The notes: generated by a model not told the origin, from the sequence alone. Counted from the stretch's first letter, positions 1 through 9,112 are shown. The stretch is 64,000 nucleotides of DNA from Candidatus Anaerostipes excrementavium (GCA_019114985.1 DXEM01000034.1:1-64000); one strand, 5' to 3'. A program made the numbers and translations.

Positions 1-144
1 GAACTGGAAGAAAAGAAGGACATCATCTTCCCTACCAATTTTACCATGCCTGCAGTGAAAAAGGTTTCTGACGATCCCTTTGAACAGGCGTCGTATGCAT
101 ACAGTTTGATTGAGAGCGAGGTGGATGGGGATGGAACTAAGTAG
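1..144 (+). CDS. C-terminal end of an unidentified protein (5' truncated by window)
   Basis: The first frame is open from base 1 and stops with TAG at 142-144, giving 47 residues of a C-terminus with no recognisable motif. It overlaps the start of the serine recombinase by 14 bases, so the two are probably translationally coupled. In Clostridia, large serine recombinases often follow another recombinase or a small accessory gene. The fragment could therefore be an upstream recombinase tail or an element accessory protein, but the visible sequence does not decide this. Confidence 0.55.
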   Translation, partial: ELEEKKDIIFPTNFTMPAVKKVSDDPFEQASYAYSLIESEVDGDGTK

Positions 145-1702
145 GAATATTACCGTGATCCCAGCCAGAAAGCGGGTAGGAAATACCGCCGCAGTTGGGC
201 AGCGGCCAAAGCTGAAAGTCGCTGCTTACTGCCGGGTTTCCACGGACAGTGAAGAGCAGGCATCCAGCTACGAGGTGCAGGTGGCGCATTATACGCAGTT
301 TATCCAGAAGAATCCGGAATGGGAGCTGGCAGGGATTTATGCCGATGACGGGATCACCGGAACGAACACGAAAAAGCGGGAGGAATTTAACCGCATGATC
401 CAGGACTGCATGGACGGAAACATTGATATGATCATTACCAAGTCCATCAGTCGGTTTGCCAGAAACACCCTGGATTGTCTGAAATATATCCGGAAATTGA
501 AGGAGAAGAACATTCCGGTTTTCTTTGAAAAAGAGAACATCAACACCATGGATTCTAAGGGTGAGGTGCTGCTTACCATTATGGCGAGCCTGGCACAGCA
601 GGAAAGCCAGTCTTTGAGCCAGAACATTAAACTCGGGCTGCAGTATCGTTTCCAGAACGGAGAGGTCCGGGTCAACCACAGCCGGTTCCTGGGTTACACA
701 AAGGATGAGGACGGGAACCTGATCATAGAGCCTGCGGAGGCGGAAGTGGTAAAGCGGATCTACCGAGAGTACCTGGAAGGGGCAAGCCTGCTCCAGATTG
801 GGCGTGGTCTGGAAACGGATGGGATTCTTACCGGGGCGGGGAAAACGAAGTGGCGTCCGGAAACACTGAAGAAGATCCTGCAGAATGAAAAGTACATCGG
901 AGACGCCCTTTTGCAGAAGACCTATACTGTTGATTTTCTTAATAAAAAACGGGTGCAGAACAAAGGGATTGTCCCACAGTATTATGTGGAAAACAGCCAT
1001 GAGCCGATCATTCCACGTGACCTTTATATGCAGGTGCAGGAAGAAATGATGCGGCGGGCGAACCTCCACAGCGGAGCAAACCGGAAAAAGCGGGTTTACA
1101 GCAGCAAATATGCCTTATCCAGCATTGTTTACTGTTCCAAATGCGGCGAGATTTACCGGCGGATTGCATGGAATAACCGGGGAAAACATTCCACCGTATG
1201 GCGGTGCTGCACCCGTGTGGAACATGGGCCAACTGCTTGTGACGCGCCGACCATTCAGGAGTCAGATCTGCAGGCGGCGGTGGTGCAGGCGATCAACCTT
1301 ACGCTTGCCAACAGAGAAAACATGATGGTCACTCTCCAGGAGAACATAGAAGTGGTGATCCGGCAGGAGGACGGAACCTCAGTGGAAGGGATTGAGGCAA
1401 AGCTGTTGGACCTGCAAAAGGAACTTCTGAAACTGGCAAATTCGAAAAAGGATTATAACAGTGTTGCAGATGAGATAGACCGGCTGCGGGAATTGAAGCA
1501 GAACGCACTGGTGGAGAGCGCTGAGCGGGAAGGGCTGAAACAGCGGATCAGGGAGATGCGGAAATTTCTGGAGCAGCAGTCCACCGAGGTCACAGAGTAT
1601 GATGAACTGCTGGTGCGGCGGCTGATAGAGAAGGTCACGGTTTATGATGAGCGGTTTGAGGTGGAGTTCAAATCCGGGGCAAAAGTGGATGTGGAGAGGT
1701 AA
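131..1702 (+). CDS. Large serine recombinase (site-specific integrase)
   Basis: This 523-residue protein would cut and rejoin DNA at attachment sites of a mobile element. The N-terminal resolvase domain carries the nucleophile motif YCRVST and, further on, a KSISRFARN stretch typical of the catalytic core. A recombinase domain follows, with FLGY and the W(R)P..L..IL.NE.Y.G pattern. Next comes a zinc ribbon (YCSKCG, then a CC pair), and a coiled coil near residues 430-480. The size fits the large serine family (TndX/phage integrase type). ATG at 131 is preferred because GAGGTGG lies about 6 bases upstream; ATG at 125 and TTG at 110 are weaker options. GC is visibly higher than in the genes that follow, so recombinase and downstream island probably have different histories. 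Confidence 0.93.
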   Translation: MELSRNITVIPARKRVGNTAAVGQRPKLKVAAYCRVSTDSEEQASSYEVQVAHYTQFIQKNPEWELAGIYADDGITGTNTKKREEFNRMIQDCMDGNIDMIITKSISRFARNTLDCLKYIRKLKEKNIPVFFEKENINTMDSKGEVLLTIMASLAQQESQSLSQNIKLGLQYRFQNGEVRVNHSRFLGYTKDEDGNLIIEPAEAEVVKRIYREYLEGASLLQIGRGLETDGILTGAGKTKWRPETLKKILQNEKYIGDALLQKTYTVDFLNKKRVQNKGIVPQYYVENSHEPIIPRDLYMQVQEEMMRRANLHSGANRKKRVYSSKYALSSIVYCSKCGEIYRRIAWNNRGKHSTVWRCCTRVEHGPTACDAPTIQESDLQAAVVQAINLTLANRENMMVTLQENIEVVIRQEDGTSVEGIEAKLLDLQKELLKLANSKKDYNSVADEIDRLRELKQNALVESAEREGLKQRIREMRKFLEQQSTEVTEYDELLVRRLIEKVTVYDERFEVEFKSGAKVDVER

Positions 1703-1719
1703 ATAATAGAATGAATGAG

Positions 1720-1760
1720 GTACCTTGTGGCTTTTGAAATGGCTGCAAGGTGCTTTTTTA
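1720..1760 (+). terminator. Intrinsic terminator after the recombinase
   Basis: The arms GTACCTTGTGGC and GCTGCAAGGTGC pair with minor mismatches and are followed by a T-run at 1753-1759. This ends recombinase transcription before the AT-rich island. Confidence 0.75.
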
Positions 1761-1788
1761 ATAGGCTGTTAATTTTAAAGAAGGTAGC

Positions 1789-1817
1789 TTGTAATTATCA
1801 ACCAAATGGTTTATAAT
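1789..1817 (+). promoter_or_regulatory. Promoter of accessory unit A
   Basis: A TTGTAA -35 box (1789-1794), a 17-base spacer and a perfect TATAAT -10 box (1812-1817) lie about 100 bases before the radical SAM gene. The leader is AT-rich, and I see no known riboswitch in it. Confidence 0.6.
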
Positions 1818-1917
1818 ATGAGCATATCAGAAAGAAAAATGTTCTTTTATCTTTTTTGAGAAACCATATCAACAATATAGTCTTAACTATAATCTTACTA
1901 TGTCAGGAGGAAAGGTC

Positions 1918-2961
1918 ATGATAAAGTCACAGATTTCTTGTGTAGGTTATGATTTACTTGGAGACTTTGGGAAAGATGGTTTGCGTTATGCGTGGAAATA
2001 TAAAGATCGATCTTTTCTTGTTGAGAGTGCCGCATTTGTAAGAAAAAGCAAACTTGAGGATGTTCCCAATGTTAGTGGGTATACATCGTCAGTCAGTGCT
2101 GGCTGCATATTAAAACCTATAGGATTGGCATGCCGGTTTTGTAGAACGGGATCGATGATTCCTTTTGCAGGTGCACTGACAGCATATGATATCGCTAAGC
2201 AAAATGTGTTTATGGTATTAACTGATATGTATTGTGCTGATCATCCTGATTTAAATAAAAACGCTCGCGAATTTGCATATATGGGACAAGGAGAACCAGG
2301 GTATTCCTATGTGCAAGTTAGGGAAGCTATTAAAATAACTGATAAAGTTATGAATGAATTAGGACAAGAGGTTTTCCGGCATATCGTTGCAACAAGTGGG
2401 ATCCCTGAGATGATATCTGCATATAAAGATGATATGCGAAACCATACCTTTAAAAACAGAGTAACGATGCATTATTCGCTTCATGCAACAAGAAATCGTG
2501 AATTTATTATGCCCATTGATACTTTGTATTCATACAAACAGGTTCTTGCTGAAGTGAATGAGATAATTGATATTACGGGTGAGAAGCCTTGCATTGGAAT
2601 TATGCTATTCAAAAATTTCGTGCCGAGAGGAAAAACTAACGCATATTCTAATGATATTGACCAAGCGAGAGTCATAGCGAATGAACTTGATCCAGAAAAA
2701 GTACGTATAAGTCTTTGCGAATTTAATTCTTCTGTTGATACGGGGACTTCTGAAGCGTGGAATTATGACGAAAGTCATTTGATTAAAAAGGTTTTCGAGG
2801 ATAGAGGATTTGAAGTTAAATTGTTTTCCTCCTTTGGACGAGAAAAAAACGCAGCTTGCGGTACACTTGGAGGAGCAGTACCAGATCATAGCTGTGGAAA
2901 TAAGTGGGAAAAGCTTGAAAAATATGCGGAAGAATTAATTAATAAACATATTTATATATAA
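1918..2961 (+). CDS. RlmN/Cfr-like radical SAM protein with atypical cysteine motif
   Basis: This 347-residue protein resembles the RlmN/Cfr family of radical SAM RNA methyltransferases. It has MGQGEP (residues 122-127, family GMGEP), VATSGI (158-163), HYSLHA (185-190), a C-terminal CEFN segment (267-270) and ACGTL (313-317), the last matching the catalytic C-terminal cysteine of RlmN. Two features are abnormal. The cluster cysteines are C63-x8-C72-x2-C75 instead of C-x3-C-x2-C. The residue seven before the first cluster cysteine, which is the second catalytic cysteine in RlmN/Cfr, is Thr56 here. The protein is therefore unlikely to be a housekeeping RlmN. ATG 1918 follows AGGAGG with good spacing. 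It is first in an AT-rich unit with 3029-3922 and 3906-6659. A role in RNA or nucleotide modification for defence is inference. Confidence 0.75.
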   Translation: MIKSQISCVGYDLLGDFGKDGLRYAWKYKDRSFLVESAAFVRKSKLEDVPNVSGYTSSVSAGCILKPIGLACRFCRTGSMIPFAGALTAYDIAKQNVFMVLTDMYCADHPDLNKNAREFAYMGQGEPGYSYVQVREAIKITDKVMNELGQEVFRHIVATSGIPEMISAYKDDMRNHTFKNRVTMHYSLHATRNREFIMPIDTLYSYKQVLAEVNEIIDITGEKPCIGIMLFKNFVPRGKTNAYSNDIDQARVIANELDPEKVRISLCEFNSSVDTGTSEAWNYDESHLIKKVFEDRGFEVKLFSSFGREKNAACGTLGGAVPDHSCGNKWEKLEKYAEELINKHIYI

Positions 2962-3028
2962 TCCAGACAAGTTAATAATTACAGTACATTTAAAGACATG
3001 AATTTGCTGTTTGATGGGAGGAATAATA

Positions 3029-3922
3029 ATGAACGCATATTCGTTTGATACAAATGTAATAGATAAATTTGTAGAACAATTTCATGATATTTATCAAAAC
3101 TTTATGGATTTCGGAGGAATTATTTATAATGATACTGATAAAATTGTTCGATTAAAAAAATTATTTTATGCGTGTGCAATTTGCCATAATATGAATTGGG
3201 ATTTCCTATGTAAAACAGCTATCCCTCGACTATATGAAGAAACGAAAGGGTTTAGGTATTCAGAAGTATGTAAAATAGATGAAATAGCATTTGAATATAT
3301 TTTTAGAGAATATCCCAAAAAACATAAAATTGAAGCTGCAACTAGACTTGCAATGCTTAGAAAACTGTCGAAGTATATAAATGATGAAGATATAGATATT
3401 TTTAATAATATTCTTGAATTAAATTCCGTGGGAGGTGAGTGTGGGCTTTCAAACACAATTAATACACTTCCTGTGTTTGAAGACGATCCATTACATAAAA
3501 AAGGAAATTTACTTATTCAAATCCTTTTACGAGAAGGTCTTGTGAGTGTAGATGACGAATATAACGTTGCTCCTTCAATAGACTATCATGTAATAAGATT
3601 TTTTCTGAGAAATGGGTTTATTAAATTTGCAGATGAAACAATAATAAATCGCCTAATTAATGGTGAAACGTTTGAACTTGATGAAATTACGGAACTAAGA
3701 ATGGCAATTGCTGATTGTATGAAATACATATATAACCATGCGAATATTTCAATTGCTAAACTTGGATTCATTGCTTGGACAGTTGGACGTGATTTTTGTC
3801 GTATAGATTATGTCCTTTGTGAACATGAAAAAACTTGCCCTATGAAAAGAACCTGCAGAGGAAATATTGATAAAGTGTATCGAATGCTTAAGGAGCCTGA
3901 GAGTAATGTCGGATTTTATTGA
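3029..3922 (+). CDS. Unknown protein with C-terminal four-cysteine cluster, possibly DNA-glycosylase-like fold
   Basis: I do not recognise this 297-residue, mostly helical protein as a named family. The clearest feature is a C-terminal cysteine array, C257-x6-C264-x5-C270-x5-C276, preceded by a W.VGRDFC segment. It resembles the [4Fe-4S] loop that closes HhH-GPD DNA glycosylases such as endonuclease III (C-x6-C-x2-C-x5-C), although the middle spacing differs. Scattered cysteines near the N-terminus (CAICHN) could also bind metal. ATG 3029 has GGGAGG eight bases upstream. The gene lies between the radical SAM gene and the cyclase-STAND gene, and overlaps the latter by 17 bases, so the three are probably co-translated. 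A role in base or nucleotide processing is inference from the cluster and neighbours. Confidence 0.6.
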   Translation: MNAYSFDTNVIDKFVEQFHDIYQNFMDFGGIIYNDTDKIVRLKKLFYACAICHNMNWDFLCKTAIPRLYEETKGFRYSEVCKIDEIAFEYIFREYPKKHKIEAATRLAMLRKLSKYINDEDIDIFNNILELNSVGGECGLSNTINTLPVFEDDPLHKKGNLLIQILLREGLVSVDDEYNVAPSIDYHVIRFFLRNGFIKFADETIINRLINGETFELDEITELRMAIADCMKYIYNHANISIAKLGFIAWTVGRDFCRIDYVLCEHEKTCPMKRTCRGNIDKVYRMLKEPESNVGFY

Positions 3923-6659
3923 TGGTCATGATGAACAAATGCCGCCTAGACAGGGAATGCTGTTCTTATTTGATGTGGTTAACTCAACTGAAAAAGCGTC
4001 AAAATCAGATAATATTACCAACAGTATTTTTTATCAGAAAATAGCTATAATTGCCAAAAGTGTTGTAGATGACCTAAATAAGAAGTATCGTTATGGTGTT
4101 CAATTAGAACAGAATACTGGTGATGGATGCTTTATATTTAGTGAGGAACCAGAATGTTGTTTAGAACTTTGGAACTTATTAAGTTGTCAGTTTAAGAACG
4201 AACATATTACTATTCGTTGTGGTGCTGCATATGGAAGGGTGAGCATTACCAATCAAAATATAGGAAGTAATTTAGCAAATATTGTATCTAGATGTTGCAA
4301 ATATTTAAACAATGAAAATAATTTAGTGATTACCAGAGACTTATATAATTTAATTAAAGATGACAGTATAATCCATACAATACATCCAGAAATTAGTCCT
4401 ATTGAGAATCCAAAATTGAAAGGATGCTCAGAAATTGATATGATATATCAATTGAGTTTTTCTTCAGAAAAGACGGAAAGTATGGAAGATATAGGTGTTG
4501 ATTTTCATACTCAACATATGTTTGTAGGCCGAAATGAAGTGCTTCAAGAGTGCATTAATATCATTAAAGCTACTTTTTCAAAAAATGAGATTCTGAATAT
4601 TGTTGGAATCTCTGGTGTAGGTAAAACAACAATAGCAATGTGTGGTGCCCAATTATTAGGGTATGAGGTTATATGCATAGATTTAAGGCTAATTACTAAT
4701 TTAAGAGAGTTACATGGCTTATTAGTAAACTTGTTGTTTGACAAATTAAACAAAGAAAACTTGGTAGAAGAAGTTGCTTATGAAGGGGTTCAAACTCTTA
4801 TAAATATTTTCTCTGGACTTAGTAAAATTGTGTTGGTTTTTGACCATTCAGAATTATTTCTAGGTGAGTTATACAAAGAAATAGTCAATTTTCTGCCGAC
4901 TATCAATAATTTGCGCACTAATATTATCTTGACAAGTACGAACAGTCAAAATATAGATGCTGTTCAAATAAAAGAATGGAAGCTTAATAATCCATCGGAT
5001 GATGAGAAAATTGAAATGCTTTCATATTGGATAAAAACTAAAAGAGCATGGCTTGTAGATTTTGCAAATCAAATAACGAACCATTCATATCTCATTTGTT
5101 TGATTGGACATCGGTTTAAAGGAAATTATAAAAGAAAAAGAGATTTGGTTAGCATAAATGATCAGATCATTGATGCGAAAAATGTGAGTGGTTATTTGTC
5201 AAAAATAATTAATGAACTTCCTATTAATGTACGATTTTGGGTATATCTAGCGTATTTATGTAAAGGAAGTGTTATTTCAAATGCTATTCCAAAATTCGCA
5301 ATCGAAATGTATGACGCCAGGGGATTAATAAAGGAGATTGGAGAGACTACGGTTTTTCATCCATTAGTCTTGCATGCTGTTGCCTTAGAACATCAAAAGA
5401 CAGAATTGGAGAAGATTGCGTATGATCAATTATGTAATATTATTGATGAAAAAAGTTTAACATTAGTTGAATATTATAAATATCTATGCCTTGATGAAAG
5501 TAAATATAATGAAAAGTCGGAAATTTTGACTAACAATTGGCAGACGTGGTCAGAGGAAATTGATTCATACAAAACTCAAGCTCTAATTGAAAAATTGAAA
5601 ATAAGTCTTGGATCATTGCAAAAAGAAGAATTTTATGATTTGTATTCTAGCATTATTCATATTTTTCAAGGTCGAAAGGAAGATTTAATAATTGCTAAGC
5701 GCAAATGTGAGGACTTGTACAGTTCTTCAACATTGCCGTTAGTAATACGGTTGCTTGCAAAAATAGAATCTATTGAATGTCAGCGAAAACTATATGGACC
5801 CAATTATGCTATTGAGTTAATATATGGTTATTTGGAAACACTTAATGATATGTTGTATAAAACTATTTCAAATGAATATATTTGTTATGGTAAATATTAC
5901 TATTTGGGCACTTTCTTTTTTTTAATAGGTAATATTTTACGATCTATGGAAGACCACACTAATGCAATAAATGCGTATAAAATTAGTTTGAGATACATTA
6001 GCAAAGAAGATGCTAAATTAAGAAATGCAGAGTTACAGAAGATACATATTGAATATGGAATTGCAGAGTCATATTTAAAGGTTGGTCAGAGTGCGTTAGC
6101 GATTGAGTTAGCTAATGAGACTATAAGGATAGCGAAGACTAGTGCGAAATTTGGAATAGCATTATTACATCTTCTGAAGGCTAGGGCATATTTATGCTTA
6201 AATTTTTCTAGAACAAAAAATTATAAAGAAGCACTTAAGAGCGTGAAAATGGCAGAAAAGTTATTTGAAAGTATTAGGTTACCAAATTATATTCAACGTT
6301 GTAAATTTGTTGAAGGAGCAATTTATGCAAAGAAAAAAAATATGACCTCTGCTCAAAAGATTTTTGAGGAACTTAAAGAGCATCTTAGTGAAACAGATGA
6401 TATGGCATTTAGAGTTAATATTTTCTTGAATTATATTACAGGTATTAAAGGTACTATATCTATAGCTGATATTGAGGCAATTACAAGGCGCAAAGGGAAA
6501 CAAATAGGTTTATTTTATCAGAAATTATCAAAAGCGGAAAACAGAATACCTCTATCTGAGGCAACTAATACCATTAGTATTAATAATGATCAACTTATAC
6601 GTGATAAATTTACTATTAATATATTAGATTCAAGTGAAATTCTATGGGCGGTCGATTGA
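3906..6659 (+). CDS. Class III nucleotide cyclase domain fused to STAND NTPase and helical repeats
   Basis: This is a 917-residue multidomain protein. Residues about 15-185 form a class III cyclase homology domain with both metal-binding aspartates (LFDVVNST, D23; TGDGCF, D73) and the Asn-x3-Arg pair (N125, R129), so it may be active. Residues about 200-480 form a P-loop NTPase of the STAND/NACHT-AAA kind, with Walker A GISGVGKT (234-241) and Walker B VLVFD (D313). The C-terminal half is rich in TPR-like helices (about 570-830), the usual sensor part of STAND proteins. ATG 3906 is chosen because AAGGAG sits 10 bases before it. An earlier TTG at 3867 would only add residues inside the upstream gene. 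It is the last gene of unit A and is followed by a terminator. Such architectures occur in signalling and in antiphage sensors; the assignment to defence is inference. Confidence 0.8.
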   Translation: MSDFIDGHDEQMPPRQGMLFLFDVVNSTEKASKSDNITNSIFYQKIAIIAKSVVDDLNKKYRYGVQLEQNTGDGCFIFSEEPECCLELWNLLSCQFKNEHITIRCGAAYGRVSITNQNIGSNLANIVSRCCKYLNNENNLVITRDLYNLIKDDSIIHTIHPEISPIENPKLKGCSEIDMIYQLSFSSEKTESMEDIGVDFHTQHMFVGRNEVLQECINIIKATFSKNEILNIVGISGVGKTTIAMCGAQLLGYEVICIDLRLITNLRELHGLLVNLLFDKLNKENLVEEVAYEGVQTLINIFSGLSKIVLVFDHSELFLGELYKEIVNFLPTINNLRTNIILTSTNSQNIDAVQIKEWKLNNPSDDEKIEMLSYWIKTKRAWLVDFANQITNHSYLICLIGHRFKGNYKRKRDLVSINDQIIDAKNVSGYLSKIINELPINVRFWVYLAYLCKGSVISNAIPKFAIEMYDARGLIKEIGETTVFHPLVLHAVALEHQKTELEKIAYDQLCNIIDEKSLTLVEYYKYLCLDESKYNEKSEILTNNWQTWSEEIDSYKTQALIEKLKISLGSLQKEEFYDLYSSIIHIFQGRKEDLIIAKRKCEDLYSSSTLPLVIRLLAKIESIECQRKLYGPNYAIELIYGYLETLNDMLYKTISNEYICYGKYYYLGTFFFLIGNILRSMEDHTNAINAYKISLRYISKEDAKLRNAELQKIHIEYGIAESYLKVGQSALAIELANETIRIAKTSAKFGIALLHLLKARAYLCLNFSRTKNYKEALKSVKMAEKLFESIRLPNYIQRCKFVEGAIYAKKKNMTSAQKIFEELKEHLSETDDMAFRVNIFLNYITGIKGTISIADIEAITRRKGKQIGLFYQKLSKAENRIPLSEATNTISINNDQLIRDKFTINILDSSEILWAVD

Positions 6660-6744
6660 GTTTCAATGCTTAGACAAAATAGTGTTTCTGCAAAAGAAAG
6701 AGGTATTGATAGATAGCGAGCTGGTGTGAAGGTGAATGGTAAGG

Positions 6745-6776
6745 CGCTGTAGCTTTAAGTGAGGCTATAGCGTTTT
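6745..6776 (+). terminator. Terminator of unit A
   Basis: The stem CGCTGTAGC / GCTATAGCG, with one G-T pair, has a ten-base loop and is followed by TTTT. It separates unit A from the cyclase/effector unit B. Confidence 0.65.
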
Positions 6777-6805
6777 ACTAGATTATTTTATAAAAAATCA
6801 ATCAA

Positions 6806-6833
6806 TTGTTGGTTTAATTGTTCGTGGTAAAAT
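6806..6833 (+). promoter_or_regulatory. Promoter of unit B
   Basis: TTGTTG (6806-6811), a 16-base spacer and TAAAAT (6828-6833) precede the HTH gene. The heptamer AATTGTT occurs twice, at about 6805 and 6816, around the -35 box and could be an operator for the HTH protein. Confidence 0.5.
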
Positions 6834-6886
6834 CAGTATATTTTCTAAGAATAAATATAAAAAGTGTAAAATTATAGGAGATAAAA

Positions 6887-7108
6887 ATGACGACATCAGA
6901 TATGATAAGGCAGTTGTGTGAAACAATGGACATAAGTTTAGCAGAGTTATGCAGACGTATAGGACAGACTCCGCAAAATTTTAATAAAAAGCTAAAACGA
7001 GAAACGGTATCCTTTGAAGAATTGATAACCATAGCATCTGTCTTGAATGTTAAGTATGAGCAGGCGTTTGTGTTGCCAAATGGAGAAAAAATAGGAAAAG
7101 CCCGATAG
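6887..7108 (+). CDS. Small XRE-type HTH protein
   Basis: This 73-residue protein is essentially one helix-turn-helix domain of the Cro/C1 kind. The segment ISLAELCRRIGQTPQNFNKKL is the HTH, followed by a helix with ITIASVLNVKYEQAF. The start has TAGGAG at the right distance. It ends about 20 bases before the first cyclase gene and is the first gene of unit B, so a role as local regulator of the cyclase/effector operon is likely. Small HTH genes are common at the head of defence operons. Its operator was not determined, but the AATTGTT repeats in the promoter are candidates. Confidence 0.8.
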   Translation: MTTSDMIRQLCETMDISLAELCRRIGQTPQNFNKKLKRETVSFEELITIASVLNVKYEQAFVLPNGEKIGKAR

Positions 7109-7127
7109 AGGAGTATTGAGAGTAAAT

Positions 7128-8552
7128 ATGGCATTGAGTAAAAGTGATTTTGAAAAGTTAGATTCCAGATTAAAAAAAATTATTGAGCAACCAGTGGAGC
7201 AGATAGAGGTAAATTCTGATTTACCACCGACAATTGAACAGTTAGAAGATAATAATAAAACCTACTCCATTGTTGCTGCTATTTTGTTTATTGATATTCG
7301 GAAGTCAACATATTTGACTGAAAATAGTCAAGCTAAAAGTATGGTAAAAATATATCGTTCGTTTATGAGAATGGCTGTTGATTGTGTTAGAAAAAACGGA
7401 GGTGTAACAAGACAGTTCTTGGGCGATAGAATCATGGGAGTATTTATTGATTCAGTAGATGAAAGTGGATTAATCGTTGAAAAGGCGGTTGATAAAGCAA
7501 TTAATGCAGCGAGAAGTCTTTTAACGGTAATTGATTATAGCCTTAATAAATATTTGAAATCGAAAGTTAATGGGAAAATTATTGAATGCGGTATAGGGAT
7601 TGATTATGGAAAAGTCTTAGTTACACAGGTAGGAATGTATGGCGTTGAGCAAGATGAAAATAAAGAAAACGAAGTGGATTGCGTATGGGTAGGTAATACC
7701 ACAAATCATGCAAGCAAATATTCTGATCTTGCTTCTGGCGAGGAAATTTTTATTTCTGACAATGTTTATAAACAGCTATCTGATTGTTATAAAGATGTTT
7801 GGACTGAGGTGGCAAAATATAAAGGATCAAAATTATTTCGTGGCTATGCGACAAGCGATTATTATTTAGACTATTTTGAGGAATTGGGTTCTCCAACTAA
7901 AGTTGAACCGGATGATGCCGGAGATACAGAAAATCAATTATTGCTTGGAATTAAAGAAATTGAAAGATTACAAAACAATCTAATTCAGCGGGAAAAGGAA
8001 ATCGCTGTTTTAGAAGAAAAGTTAAAAAAAGAAAATGATAACATAAAGAAAAAATATTTGAATGAAAATACTTTGAAAATAAAAGCCGTAGAAGAAAAAG
8101 ACAGGGCCGAAGAATCGCTTAAGCAAGAAATTAGTTCTACATACTCATTTATTCGTGATCTTATACATGGCTCTTTTTGTAGAAAATATGAATATATAAA
8201 AAGTATAGGTATAAAAAGGTGGCAAAAAATTGATAAATTCTACCACGAATTAGGGAAAAAACAGGGATATGACGAAGACACTATTAATGAAAGCTCATAC
8301 TATTTTATAGAAATATATGCTTATTTTGAACAATACGATCTGTCATATAAGTATATGGTGAGCATGGCAAAAAAAAGCGATACATGGGTGTATATAAATG
8401 AAGCTACATTTAAATGGGCATGCCAGAAGAATCAAGGGTGGCAAGTTATTAATGTAATGGAAGAAAATTTACAAAACAATAGGATAGGCTATAAACACAT
8501 AAAGGATTATGAAGAATCGATTAGTAAATTAAAGAAATTGAGAGGATTTTAA
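7128..8552 (+). CDS. Class III nucleotide cyclase with coiled coil (Pycsar cyclase candidate)
   Basis: This 474-residue protein has an N-terminal class III cyclase domain (about 45-245). It keeps the two metal aspartates (LFIDIRKST, D56; LGDRIM, D100) and the transition-state Asn (TTNHA, N193). The usual Asn-x3-Arg arginine is replaced by Lys197. A lysine/glutamate-rich coiled coil covers about 280-335, and an unrecognised helical domain about 340-470. In Pycsar defence, class III cyclases make cCMP or cUMP on phage infection to activate a membrane or TIR effector. The membrane effector candidate follows after two bases. The cCMP/cUMP product is inference from family and context. ATG 7128 was chosen; TTG 7116 sits too close to GAGGAG. 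Confidence 0.8.
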   Translation: MALSKSDFEKLDSRLKKIIEQPVEQIEVNSDLPPTIEQLEDNNKTYSIVAAILFIDIRKSTYLTENSQAKSMVKIYRSFMRMAVDCVRKNGGVTRQFLGDRIMGVFIDSVDESGLIVEKAVDKAINAARSLLTVIDYSLNKYLKSKVNGKIIECGIGIDYGKVLVTQVGMYGVEQDENKENEVDCVWVGNTTNHASKYSDLASGEEIFISDNVYKQLSDCYKDVWTEVAKYKGSKLFRGYATSDYYLDYFEELGSPTKVEPDDAGDTENQLLLGIKEIERLQNNLIQREKEIAVLEEKLKKENDNIKKKYLNENTLKIKAVEEKDRAEESLKQEISSTYSFIRDLIHGSFCRKYEYIKSIGIKRWQKIDKFYHELGKKQGYDEDTINESSYYFIEIYAYFEQYDLSYKYMVSMAKKSDTWVYINEATFKWACQKNQGWQVINVMEENLQNNRIGYKHIKDYEESISKLKKLRGF

Positions 8553-8554
8553 TT

Positions 8555-9112
8555 ATGGATCAAAATAGCAATCAGCGGCAAGAAAATATAGTGTTTAAAA
8601 AGGAGGATGCATTTCAAACTCTTACGTTGATTAATACTTGGATAGGTAATATTGATACTAAAATTTCATTTGCGTTGGCACTTACAGGGGTGCTTATTGG
8701 TATGATTTTTAGTGGTGGTCTTCCAAATGCTTTTGAAAGGATTACGCAAGTATCAAAATTATCAGAATTAAATGGTGGGGAAATATTTGCTGCATTATTA
8801 GTAGGGTTACTTTATTGCGCCAGCTTTTTGTCTATCATTAGTTTTATGTGGGCTATTATAGCACGAGTGAAAAATATGAATAATGTCCCTTCTTTGTTTT
8901 TCTTTGGAAGTATTGGTGCTATGGAATTACAAAATTATAGGGATAAAGCAAATCATATAACGGAACAAGAATTGATAGATGACTTAGAAGAACAAATACA
9001 TACAAATTCACGAATCTGTAATCAAAAGGCAAAGTGGTATAATAATGGAATTAAGTTTCTGTTAATTACGATTGTTTTATGGTTTATTTGTATGGCTTTT
9101 AGAATGATATAA
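8555..9112 (+). CDS. Pycsar-type transmembrane effector (PycTM-like)
   Basis: This 185-residue membrane protein has a short N-terminal helix (LTLINTWIGNIDTK) leading into a first membrane segment (about 36-53). A long second segment follows (about 77-104), then a cytosolic stretch, and a final membrane helix (about 166-183). The helix-plus-'W..nID.K' entry into TM1 and the small size match the Pycsar effector/DUF5706-like family, which is thought to damage the inner membrane when bound by a cyclic pyrimidine nucleotide. It starts two bases after the upstream cyclase and ends ten bases before the second one, so it is embedded in a cyclase-effector-cyclase operon. The family call rests on topology, motif and context; no search was done. 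Confidence 0.75.
   Translation: MDQNSNQRQENIVFKKEDAFQTLTLINTWIGNIDTKISFALALTGVLIGMIFSGGLPNAFERITQVSKLSELNGGEIFAALLVGLLYCASFLSIISFMWAIIARVKNMNNVPSLFFFGSIGAMELQNYRDKANHITEQELIDDLEEQIHTNSRICNQKAKWYNNGIKFLLITIVLWFICMAFRMI

Noticed and set aside
137-1069. 310-codon minus-strand frame opposite the serine recombinase
   Set aside because: It is a shadow of the recombinase reading frame with low-complexity, motif-free translation.
1918-2961. Prokaryotic viperin
   Set aside because: The motifs (MGQGEP, ATSGI, SLHA, ACGTL) match RlmN/Cfr, not the viperin CNYKC-type core.
3867-3905. Upstream TTG start for the cyclase-STAND gene
   Set aside because: It would add 13 residues that merely overlap the preceding gene. 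The ATG at 3906 has AAGGAG at proper distance.
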